NCBI GenBank assembly: GCA_015489145.1
Contig: WGAH01000102.1
Coordinates: 1 to 8,608 of the forward strand
Origin: Deltaproteobacteria bacterium
GTDB lineage: Bacteria > Myxococcota_A > UBA796 > UBA2385
Direction: 5' to 3'
Length of the DNA stretch: 8,608 nucleotides
Shown here: in pieces, positions 1 through 8,608 of the stretch
Layout of the letters: each line of letters opens with the position of its first letter
How positions within the stretch are numbered: the stretch's first letter is position 1
Notes under the pieces: generated by a model
Databases searched by the model: none
What the model was told of the DNA's origin: nothing
The model's input: the letters and a program-made list of their open reading frames with translations, nothing else
Program-made: the position numbers and the translations under genes

Positions 1-1743
1 CGCCGGCGGCGAGCTCGCGACGGCGCCACCTTCGTCGTCGACGCCGACGGCCTCGCCCCCACCCGCCACACCCTGCGCCTGTACCTCGACGAGGCGGGCG
101 CCGGCGAGGCCGAGTTCGCCCACATCCCCTTCTGGACCGACGTGACCGACCCCCGCGACGAGGGCTGGCGCCGGGGCATCGTCTACTTCGCCTTCGTCGA
201 CCGCCTCGCCGACGGCGATCCCAGCCTGGACGCCAGCGAGGGCGCCACCCTGGCCGACGGCTCGCCCAACCCGGCGGGCGACTACGCCGGCGGCGACCTC
301 GACGGCCTGCGCGCCCTCCTGCCCTACCTCGACGACCTCGGCGTCACGACCCTCTGGATCAGCAACATGGCCGACAACGCCGAGGGAGCCTGGGGCGGCG
401 ACTGCGGCGCCACCTTCGCCGGCTACCACGCCTACTGGCCCGACGCCCCGCGCACCGTGGAGGAGCACTTCGGCGACGAGGACGCCCTGACCGCGCTGGT
501 CGAGGCCGCCCACGCCCGGAACATGCGCGTCATCATGGACTGGGTGGGCAACCACGTCCACGAGGACCACCCCTACTACGCCGACCACGCCGACGACTGG
601 TTCCACGACTACCTGCCGTGCAAGGTGGGCGACGACACCTCGGGCTTCGACGAGCACCCCGAGGACTGCTGGTTCGCGAGCTACCTGCCCGACGTCGACT
701 ACGGCAACCCGGAACCGCTGGCGGCGATGGTCGACGACGCCCTGTGGTGGGCCCGCGCCTACGACCTCGACGGGCTGCGGGTGGACGCCGTCAAGCACAT
801 GAGCCACGCCGTGCCCTGGAACCTCGAGGCGCGCATCCGGGCCGACATCGAGCACCGCGACGCCGGCGGCGACGAGGAGTTCTGGACGGTGGGCGAGACC
901 TTCGACGGCGCCGACCTCATCGCGAGCTACCTGCACGCCGACAACCACGACGGCACCGAGCGCCTCGGGCTCGACGGGCAGTTCGACTTCCCGATGTACT
1001 ACGCGATCCTCGGCGCCTTCGCGACGGGCAGCGGTTCGCTGGCCGACCTCGACGGCGCGCTGGCCGCCGCCGAGGCCGCCTACGGCGACGCGCTGATGAG
1101 CGACTTCCTCGGCAACCACGACGTCGAGCGCTTCACCACCTACGCCGCCGAGGGCTACGTCGCCGCCTGCCAGGACGACACCACCCTCGCCAGCGCCTCG
1201 GCCCCCGCCGACCCGGCCGCCTACGACCGCCTGCGCCTGGCCTTCGGCTTCCTGCTGACCCAGCCCGCGGTGCCCCTCGTCTACTACGGCGACGAGATCG
1301 GCCTTCCCGGCTACACCGACCCCGACAACCGGCAGCCGCTCTGGCAGGCCGCCGGCACCCTCGGCGACGGCGGCGTGCGGAGCGTGGACGACATGGCCGC
1401 GCGCCTCGACGAGGACCCGGCCCGCGTCCTCGTCACCGTCGCCGCCCTCGGCCGCGCCCGTCGCGAGCACCCGGCCTTCTGGCGCGGCGAGCAGGTCGAG
1501 TGGTGGGCCGAGTGGCCCGACCTCTGGGGCTACGCCCGCGTCGACCCGGACACCGGCGACGCCCTGCTCGTCGTGCTCAACCGCAGCGACGCCGACCGCA
1601 CCCTCACCAACGGCGTCGCCTTCGCCGGCCTGCCGGAGGGGAGCTACACCGACGTGCTCACCGGCGACACCTTCGCCACCAGCGGCGACAGCCTCAGCGT
1701 CTCCGTCGGGGCGATGGACCTGCGCGTCCTCGTCGCCGATTGA
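1..1743 (+). CDS. GH13 alpha-amylase family glycoside hydrolase, 5' end outside window
   Basis: Likely a secreted enzyme acting on alpha-glucans or related oligosaccharides by the retaining GH13 mechanism. The frame is open from base 1 (580 codons visible), so the GTG at 142 is probably internal. The first ~45 residues look like the end of a beta-sandwich N-terminal domain, with an HTLRLYLDEAG strand. Numbered from the GTG at 142, all four GH13 regions are present: region I DWVGNH (Asp133, Asn137, His138); region II GLRVDAVKH with nucleophile Asp215; region III TVGETF with acid/base Glu252; region IV GNHD with transition-state Asp327. A (beta/alpha)8 barrel is followed by a C-terminal beta domain (about 465-533). 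Cysteines in the domain B stretch (GGDCG, LPCK, EDCW) suggest disulfides and export. Substrate and subfamily cannot be set from sequence alone. It converges on atpC and has no evident functional link to it. Confidence 0.93.
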   Translation, partial: RRRRARDGATFVVDADGLAPTRHTLRLYLDEAGAGEAEFAHIPFWTDVTDPRDEGWRRGIVYFAFVDRLADGDPSLDASEGATLADGSPNPAGDYAGGDLDGLRALLPYLDDLGVTTLWISNMADNAEGAWGGDCGATFAGYHAYWPDAPRTVEEHFGDEDALTALVEAAHARNMRVIMDWVGNHVHEDHPYYADHADDWFHDYLPCKVGDDTSGFDEHPEDCWFASYLPDVDYGNPEPLAAMVDDALWWARAYDLDGLRVDAVKHMSHAVPWNLEARIRADIEHRDAGGDEEFWTVGETFDGADLIASYLHADNHDGTERLGLDGQFDFPMYYAILGAFATGSGSLADLDGALAAAEAAYGDALMSDFLGNHDVERFTTYAAEGYVAACQDDTTLASASAPADPAAYDRLRLAFGFLLTQPAVPLVYYGDEIGLPGYTDPDNRQPLWQAAGTLGDGGVRSVDDMAARLDEDPARVLVTVAALGRARREHPAFWRGEQVEWWAEWPDLWGYARVDPDTGDALLVVLNRSDADRTLTNGVAFAGLPEGSYTDVLTGDTFATSGDSLSVSVGAMDLRVLVAD

Positions 1744-1753
1744 GGGGCCCCCC

Positions 1754-1772
1754 CGGCTCAGGCCTCGAGCCG
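1754..1772. terminator. weak hairpin at the GH13/atpC convergent junction
   Basis: CGGCTC (1754-1759) can pair with GAGCCG (1767-1772) across a 7-nt loop, just after the perfect palindrome GGGGCCCC at 1744-1751. The hairpin overlaps the last codons of atpC, and being symmetrical it could act on transcripts from both sides. No T-tract follows on either strand, and in DNA this GC-rich a 6-bp stem is expected often by chance. It is a candidate only. Confidence 0.2.
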
Positions 1773-2174
1773 CGCCCGGGCCATGAGCACGTCGCGCTCG
1801 GCGAGATCGCGTTCGGGGGTGTCCGGCGCCGCCTCGGCGAACGCCGCCTCGGCGCGCTCCAGCTCGGCGGCGGCGGCGGCCTTGTCGACCTCGGCCGCGT
1901 CCTCGCAGGAGTCCACCAGCAGGGTGACGCGGTCGGGGCCGACCTCGGCGAAGCCGGGCCCGACGACGAAGCGCCGCGCCTCGCCGCCGACGTGCACCGT
2001 CACGATGCCGGGCACGGTCGCGCTGAGCAACCGGGCGTGCTCGGGCAGGGCGCCGAACTCGCCGAAGAAGCCCGGAGCCTGCACCTCGTCGGCGCGGCCC
2101 TCCCAGGCGACGCTGGAGCGCGTGACGATCTCGACGCGAAGGGGGTGATCCCCGGTGAGCTGCGGCGCGGCCAT
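1758..2174 (-). CDS. atpC: F1Fo ATP synthase subunit epsilon
   Basis: Central-stalk subunit that couples gamma to the c-ring and in many bacteria restrains ATP hydrolysis. The 138-residue length is normal for the family. The N-terminal beta-sandwich (about 1-88) carries the family pattern APGFFGEFGALPEHARLL (33-50) and a GFAEVGPDRVTLLVD strand pair (74-88). The C-terminal part (about 92-137) is an alanine- and glutamate-rich helical hairpin of the inhibitory type. The start is the ATG 4 nt after the atpD stop, with a GAGGAG ribosome site inside the last atpD codons, so its translation is probably coupled to atpD. It is the last gene of the operon and ends 14 nt from the convergent GH13 gene. 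Confidence 0.95.
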   Translation of the reverse strand: MAAPQLTGDHPLRVEIVTRSSVAWEGRADEVQAPGFFGEFGALPEHARLLSATVPGIVTVHVGGEARRFVVGPGFAEVGPDRVTLLVDSCEDAAEVDKAAAAAELERAEAAFAEAAPDTPERDLAERDVLMARARLEA

Positions 2175-2178
2175 GGTC

Positions 2179-3666
<1,488 letters not shown>

Positions 3667-3693
3667 GGCTGCTCCGTGAATCGGTTTCGGGGG

Positions 3694-4566
3694 CTACAGC
3701 GCTTCCGCGCCGCTGACGATTTCGATGAGTTCGGTGGTGATCGCGGCCTGCCGGGCCCGGTTGTACTCGAGCGTGAGCACGTCGATCAGCTCGCTGGCGT
3801 TGCGGGTGGCGCTGTCCATGGCGGTCATGCGCGCGGCCTGCTCGCCGGCCTGGGTCTCGAGGAAGGCCTGGTGGATCTCGGTTCGCAGGGCCATCGGCAG
3901 CAGGGTGCCGAGGAGGCCGGCGGCCTCGGGCTCGAAGAGGTACTCGCTCGCCTCGGCCTCCTCGGCGTCCTCCTCGCCCTCGCCGATGACCATGGGCAGG
4001 AGCTGCCGGAACACCGGCTTCTGGCTCATGACCGAGCGGAACTCGTTGTAGGCGAGGTAGGCCTTCTCGAAGGCGTCCTCGCCGAGCTCCCGGACGAGGA
4101 GGGCGGCGAGCTCGTCGGTGGCGCCGGCGTAGTCGGAGGGTTCCAGCCCCTCGTGGCCGGCGACCACGTCGTAGCCGCGCTTGCGGAAGTGCTGCACCGC
4201 CTTGCGGCCGTAGGCGTGGATGCGGACCTTCTTGCCGTCGGCCTGGAGGCGGTCGACCCGCTCCTGGGTGGCGCGCACGATGTTGCTGTTGAAGCTCCCG
4301 CACAGCCCGCGGTCGGAACTGAGCACCACGACGACGATGTCGGTGTCGTTGGCGGGAACCCGCAGCAGGTCGTGCTCCACCTCGCCGGCGGCGCGGGCGA
4401 CCCGCGCGAGCACCCGGCTCAGGGAAGCCTGGTAGGGCCGGGCCCGGGTGGCCGCCTCGGTGGCGCGACGCAGCCGGGCGCCCGCCACGAGCTTCATCGC
4501 CCGGGTGATCTGCCGCGTGTTCTTGACCGACGCGATCCGGCGGCGGATGTCGCGAAGGGAGCCCAT
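3694..4566 (-). CDS. atpG: F1Fo ATP synthase subunit gamma
   Basis: Rotor shaft of F1, linking the c-ring to the catalytic sites. The 290-residue length is normal. The N-terminal helix has the family signature (MGSLRDIRRRIASVKNTRQI, 1-20, then TRAMKLVAGA), and the C-terminal helix ends in ITTELIEIVSGAEAL (276-290). These two form the coiled-coil axle. The Rossmann-like middle contains SSDRGLCGSFNSN (83-95). A short very acidic loop (about 195-208, GEGEEDAEEAEASE) precedes the conserved YLFEP. No cyanobacterial-type redox cysteine insert is seen. A strong GGAGG (4571-4575) precedes the ATG by 4 nt, and the atpA stop is only 12 nt upstream. Confidence 0.97.
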   Translation of the reverse strand: MGSLRDIRRRIASVKNTRQITRAMKLVAGARLRRATEAATRARPYQASLSRVLARVARAAGEVEHDLLRVPANDTDIVVVVLSSDRGLCGSFNSNIVRATQERVDRLQADGKKVRIHAYGRKAVQHFRKRGYDVVAGHEGLEPSDYAGATDELAALLVRELGEDAFEKAYLAYNEFRSVMSQKPVFRQLLPMVIGEGEEDAEEAEASEYLFEPEAAGLLGTLLPMALRTEIHQAFLETQAGEQAARMTAMDSATRNASELIDVLTLEYNRARQAAITTELIEIVSGAEAL

Positions 4567-4578
4567 GGGGCCTCCGGG

Positions 4579-6111
<1,533 letters not shown>

Positions 6112-6174
6112 CTGGGAGGCTCCTCGGATCGGGAGGAAGGATTCGGGTTCGGTCGGATTGGGGAAAGGGGCGCG
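6112..6174 (-). other. 63-nt spacer between atpH and atpA, pyrimidine-rich
   Basis: This is the only intergenic gap over 30 nt in the operon. Read in the gene direction it is C- and T-rich, starting with a CCCCTTTCCCC run, followed by several CCGA-containing short repeats, and ends with the atpA ribosome site. No open frame, clear promoter hexamers or strong hairpin are seen. It may be an untranslated leader that raises atpA translation, as F1 needs three alpha per delta; this is inference only. Confidence 0.35.
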
Positions 6175-6729
6175 TCAGGCCTCGCCCACGGCGCCGAGCG
6201 CCAGGCTCAGCTCCTCGAGGCGGCCCGCGACGCTGGCGTCGTAGACGACGTCGCCCACGCGGGCGACCATGCCGCCGATGATGTCGGCGTCCACCTCGTA
6301 GCGGACGAGCACCGTCCGCCCGGTGGCGCCCTGCAGGGCGTCGCGCACCGCGACGCGCAGCGCCTCGTCGATGGGCCGGGCCGTGATCACCGCCGCCCGC
6401 ACCCGCCCGGCGCGCTCGTCGGCGAGCTCGCCGTAGGCGCGCACCATGTCGTCGAACGCGCCCATGCGCCCCTTGTCGAGGACCAGGCGCAGGAAGTTGC
6501 CCACCACCTCGCGCAGGCCGAGGCGCCCGAGCACCGCGTCGAGCACCGCCTTGCGCTCGGCGAGGGTGAGGCTCGGGTCGGTGAGGGTGGCGCGCAGGGC
6601 GCCGTCGTCGAGGGCCATCACCCGCGCGAAGCGGTCGAGGTCGGCGCCCACGGCGTCGAGGGCGTCCGCCTCGACCGCCAGCGCCACCAGCGCCTTGGCG
6701 TAGCGCCGCGCCAGGGACCCGTCAGCCAT
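6175..6729 (-). CDS. atpH: F1Fo ATP synthase subunit delta (OSCP-type)
   Basis: Stator subunit sitting on top of F1, joining alpha to the b/b' peripheral stalk. The 184-residue length is normal. The N-terminal helical domain starts with the typical SLARRYAKALVALA (5-18). The C-terminal domain ends with the conserved pattern IIGGMVARVGDVVYDASVAGRL (150-171, with Asp160). The ATG overlaps the end of atpF by 8 nt (ATGGCTGA), and its GGAGG (6736-6740) lies inside atpF, so the two are probably translationally coupled. Confidence 0.96.
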   Translation of the reverse strand: MADGSLARRYAKALVALAVEADALDAVGADLDRFARVMALDDGALRATLTDPSLTLAERKAVLDAVLGRLGLREVVGNFLRLVLDKGRMGAFDDMVRAYGELADERAGRVRAAVITARPIDEALRVAVRDALQGATGRTVLVRYEVDADIIGGMVARVGDVVYDASVAGRLEELSLALGAVGEA

Positions 6730-7306
6730 CGGCCACCTCCCCGCCGCGCACGGCCGTCAGGAAGTCCTGCGCCAGCCGCCGGTCGTCGCCCTCGCCCACC
6801 TGGGCGACGAGGCGCTTCCGGGCCAGCTCGATGCTCAGCCGCGCCGCGTCGCGGCGAAGCGCCGCCCGCGCCCGCGCCGTCTCGTCGCGAATCGCCTGCT
6901 CGGCGGTGCGCTCGACGTGCTCGGCGTCGGCGCGCGCCCGGGCGAGGATCGTCTCGCGCTCGGCGGCGGCGGCCCGCTCGGCGTCCTTCCGCATCGCGGC
7001 CAGCTCGGCCTCGAAGCCGTCGAGCTTGCGCTCCAGCTCGTCGAAGCGCTCGCGGGCGTCCTTCCGCATCGCGTTGGCCTCGTCGATGGCGCGCTTGATG
7101 CCGAGGGCCCGGTTCTTGAGGGCGTCGCGCAGGGTTCCGCGAAGGTACCAGGCCAGCACGCCGAGAAGCACGAGCAGGTTGAAGGCGTGCAGCGCGATCT
7201 TGTCGTAGGGAGGCCCGCTCTCGGCAGCCTCGTGCCCGCCTCCGGAGGCGTGGGCCACGCCGGCCCAGGCCACCGCGGCCAGCAGGGTTGCAATCCAGGT
7301 TCGCAT
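6722..7306 (-). CDS. atpF: F1Fo ATP synthase subunit b with signal peptide
   Basis: Peripheral-stalk subunit anchoring delta/F1 to the membrane, expected to pair with the b' subunit encoded just upstream. Of 194 residues, 1-20 form a plausible cleavable signal peptide (MRTWIATLLAAVAWAGVAHA, site after AHA). Next come a short Gly/His/Glu-rich linker (21-35), one membrane helix (about 38-56, HAFNLLVLLGVLAWYL) and a long charged coiled coil (about 60-170). A leader before the membrane helix is, as I recall, usual for the b subunit of many former deltaproteobacteria, where b and b' occur together. The 10-nt gap from atpF' leaves only a weak ribosome site, so expression probably depends on coupling. 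The coiled coil has a repeated MRKDA at 80-84 and 105-109. Confidence 0.93.
   Translation of the reverse strand: MRTWIATLLAAVAWAGVAHASGGGHEAAESGPPYDKIALHAFNLLVLLGVLAWYLRGTLRDALKNRALGIKRAIDEANAMRKDARERFDELERKLDGFEAELAAMRKDAERAAAAERETILARARADAEHVERTAEQAIRDETARARAALRRDAARLSIELARKRLVAQVGEGDDRRLAQDFLTAVRGGEVADG
6981..6998 (-). repeat. 18-nt direct repeat in atpF, copy A
   Basis: GCGTCCTTCCGCATCGCG on the plus strand is identical to 7056-7073. It encodes MRKDA at residues 105-109 of the b subunit, plus one flanking base pair set. The offset is 75 nt (25 codons), in frame. Confidence 0.7.
7056..7073 (-). repeat. 18-nt direct repeat in atpF, copy B
   Basis: This is an exact match of 6981-6998. It encodes MRKDA at residues 80-84 of the b coiled coil. 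Beyond these 18 bases the two 25-codon segments share only general coiled-coil composition, so any duplication is short or old. Confidence 0.7.
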
Positions 7307-7316
7307 GGCGGCTCGC

Positions 7317-7775
7317 TCAGCTTGCGGTGGGGCGGGAGGGGGGCGACAGCGGCCGGCCGAGCACCTGGCCGGCGACCTGGAGCGCGAGGCGCTCGGCCCC
7401 GGCCCGCAGCTCGGCGCGGGCCTCGGCCTCGGCCCGGGCGATCTCGGCGACGGCCTCCTCGACCCGGGCCTCGGCGCGCTCCCGGGCGGCGGCGACCAGC
7501 GCCTCGGCCTCGGCCAGGGCCTCGCTTCGCCGCTGCTTGCGGAGGGCGGCGATCTCGCGCCGGGCCTCGGCGAGGCGGCTCTCGTAGCGGGCCATGCGCT
7601 CGCGCACCTGGGCGTCGAGCTCCTCGGCCTCCCGGCGGCCTCGCGTCATCGCCTCCCGGCGCTCGTCGAGGTAGGCGAGCATCGGCCGGAAGATGATGAA
7701 GTTCAGGGCCACCGCCGTGAACAGGAACGGGATGGCCTGAATGGCGATGAGGTAGAGGTTCGGCGTGATCTGCAT
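7317..7775 (-). CDS. atpF': F1Fo ATP synthase subunit b' (second b-type stator subunit)
   Basis: Second, diverged peripheral-stalk subunit, expected to form a b/b' heterodimer with AtpF. From the chosen ATG it has 152 residues. A membrane helix begins almost at the N-terminus (about 5-30, LYLIAIQAIPFLFTAVALNFIIF), followed by FRPMLAYLDERREAM, the typical b' junction. A long Ala/Glu/Arg coiled coil runs to about 140, ending LALQVAGQVLGRPL. The open frame extends upstream to an ATG at 7856. Those 27 extra residues are Arg/Pro-rich with no membrane or signal character, and a GGAG sits 5 nt before the ATG at 7775, so the shorter start is preferred. It is the first gene of the operon. Confidence 0.93.
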   Translation of the reverse strand: MQITPNLYLIAIQAIPFLFTAVALNFIIFRPMLAYLDERREAMTRGRREAEELDAQVRERMARYESRLAEARREIAALRKQRRSEALAEAEALVAAARERAEARVEEAVAEIARAEAEARAELRAGAERLALQVAGQVLGRPLSPPSRPTAS

Positions 7776-7780
7776 CGGCG

Positions 7781-7784
7781 CTCC
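7781..7784 (-). promoter_or_regulatory. ribosome binding site deciding the atpF' start
   Basis: GGAG (CGGAG in context) on the minus strand lies 5 nt before the ATG at 7775. It supports that start over the upstream ATG at 7856, which would add an unlikely Arg/Pro-rich extension before the membrane helix. Confidence 0.5.
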
Positions 7785-7829
7785 GGGCGCTTCGCTACGG
7801 GGGCGGCCGGTGGGCGGGAAGGGCGCGCG

Positions 7830-7856
7830 CCTATCACAGGGACGCCTGCGCCGCAA
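7830..7856 (-). promoter_or_regulatory. possible atp operon promoter
   Basis: In the 176-nt gap ahead of atpF', the minus strand reads TTGCGG (7851-7856), 15 nt, then TGT-GATAGG, with the hexamer at 7830-7835 and an extended-10-like TGn before it. Each hexamer matches the sigma-70 consensus at only about 3 of 6 positions and the spacer is short. It is favoured mainly because CTATCA is one of the few AT-containing patches in the gap and lies about 55 nt before the start codon. This is a guess, with no better candidate visible. Confidence 0.2.
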
Positions 7857-7921
7857 CGCAGGCCGCGAGGAGACCGCGGCGAGGCGCGCCGGAACGGTCG
7901 GGTCGGGCGGGCGCGCCCCCT

Positions 7922-7939
7922 AACCGACCGGCGGCGGTT
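7922..7939 (-). terminator. weak hairpin after the exported-protein gene
   Basis: AACCG (7922-7926) and CGGTT (7935-7939) form a 5-bp stem with an 8-nt loop, 12 nt past the stop of the upstream gene. There is no T-tract. It could partly end the upstream transcript before the atp operon, but a stem this short is weak evidence. Confidence 0.15.
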
Positions 7940-7951
7940 GCCAAGGGGCGG

Positions 7952-8608
7952 TCAGCGGAAGTCGAAGCCGAGCGTCAGCGCCGCCTCGCCGAGCACCAGC
8001 ACGCTGGCCCGCCAGGCCTCGTCGTCCACCACCTGCCCGCGGTGGACCACCACCGCGTAGCTCGCCCCCACCAGCAGCCCGGAAGGAAGCGGCAGCTCGG
8101 CGCCGAGGCCCAGGCGCCCGCCCACCGCGGCGATGCGGGCGCGGTCGGCGCGGGCGACGTCGTCCCAGTCGGCCTGCTCGGCCTCGTCGTAGGCGTCGGA
8201 GCGGTAGCGCGCCGAGGGGATGACGCCGTAGATGCCGGCCAGGGCGTAGGGAGCCGGCCGGCCCGGCTCCCGGTCGCGCAGGTAGCGCCGGCCGTCGAGG
8301 GAGGGCCGCAGCGCGCCGACGTGGTTCACCGTGACCTGCCGGTTCTCGCCGGAGCCCGTGACCGTGGTGGTGGTGATGCGGGCCACGGCGAGGCCGCCGG
8401 TGAGCGCCAGGCGCCGCCCGTGCGCGCCGCCCCAGGCCCGCAGCGGGGGCACGAGCAGCCCGTCGTGCTCGGCCACCAGCGTGCCCGATTCCATGCCGGC
8501 GTCGAGCCAGGCGGCGTCGCCCAGCCCCGAGGGCACCCAGTCCACCCCGCCGAAGGGGGTGGCGGCGGCCGGGCGGGCGGCGAGGCCGAGAAGGGCGGCG
8601 AGGAGGCG
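7952..8608 (-). CDS. exported protein, probable outer-membrane beta-barrel, N-terminus outside window
   Basis: I do not recognise this family. The frame is open past the GTG at 8545 to the window edge. The 21 extra codons read RLLAALLGLAARPAAATPFG, a clear signal-peptide hydrophobic core with a likely cleavage after AAA. The gene therefore starts just outside the window and the GTG is internal. Of 218 visible residues, the mature part has a series of strand-like segments (such as RRLALTGGLAVARITTTTV, APYALAGIYGVIPSARY, GLLVGASYAVVVHRGQV) separated by charged turns, and it ends in ALTLGFDFR. Alternating patterns and an aromatic C-terminal end fit a small outer-membrane barrel, although the last residue is Arg rather than Phe or Trp. 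It lies upstream of and in the same direction as the atp operon, 176 nt away. No functional link is evident. Confidence 0.75.
   Translation of the reverse strand, partial: RLLAALLGLAARPAAATPFGGVDWVPSGLGDAAWLDAGMESGTLVAEHDGLLVPPLRAWGGAHGRRLALTGGLAVARITTTTVTGSGENRQVTVNHVGALRPSLDGRRYLRDREPGRPAPYALAGIYGVIPSARYRSDAYDEAEQADWDDVARADRARIAAVGGRLGLGAELPLPSGLLVGASYAVVVHRGQVVDDEAWRASVLVLGEAALTLGFDFR

Noticed and set aside
142..144. GTG at 142 as the true start of the GH13 gene.
   Set aside because: The frame is open from base 1, the upstream residues look like a normal beta-sandwich domain end (TLRLYLDEAG), and no ribosome site precedes the GTG.
7776..7856. A 27-residue N-terminal extension of atpF' from the ATG at 7856.
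   Set aside because: It is Arg/Pro-rich with no homologous character, whereas the ATG at 7775 has a GGAG and starts exactly at the b' membrane helix.
6917..8060. Plus-strand frames (6917-7696 and 7305-8060) opposite atpF and atpF'.
   Set aside because: They are shadows of the b and b' genes, with Arg/Pro/Gly-rich translations and no recognisable domain.
8543..8545. GTG at 8545 as the start of the exported protein.
   Set aside because: In-frame upstream codons to the window edge encode a signal-peptide core, so the start is further out.

Overview
This is a very GC-rich window (third codon positions are almost all G or C) from what looks like a Gram-negative bacterium. The core is a seven-gene F1Fo ATP synthase operon on the minus strand, read from about 7775 down to 1758: atpF' (b'), atpF (b), atpH (delta), atpA (alpha), atpG (gamma), atpD (beta), atpC (epsilon). 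It is flanked by an alpha-amylase family (GH13) enzyme on the plus strand at the left edge and by an exported, probably outer-membrane beta-barrel protein on the minus strand at the right edge. Both flanking genes are cut by the window.

The following points suggest Myxococcota or a related former-deltaproteobacterial lineage. There are two diverged b-type stator subunits (b' then b). The b subunit carries an apparent signal peptide. The stator/F1 genes are not joined to atpB (a) or atpE (c). The GH13 protein has a cysteine-bearing insert of a kind I recall from myxobacterial extracellular amylases. This assignment is inference from gene order and protein style, not from a search.

Layout. 1-1743 (+): GH13 enzyme, all four conserved family regions intact, N-terminus outside the window. 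1744-1757: a 14-nt convergent junction. 1758-7775 (-): the atp operon, with tight or overlapping junctions (4, 27, 12, 63, -8 and 10 nt in coordinate order). The only sizeable internal gap is the 63 nt before atpA. 7776-7951: a 176-nt spacer that should hold the operon promoter. 7952-8608 (-): exported beta-rich protein whose signal peptide runs into the window edge.

Together the atp genes encode the complete F1 head and central stalk (alpha3 beta3 gamma epsilon) plus the peripheral stator (b, b', delta). The proton-conducting a and c subunits must be encoded elsewhere. No RNA gene, mobile element, CRISPR array or phage-like segment was seen, and no stretch over 300 nt lacks a gene. I do not see a previously undescribed system here. 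The points worth a second look are local: a long insertion in the beta subunit, the signal peptide on b, the uncharacterised exported protein, and several start-site corrections.
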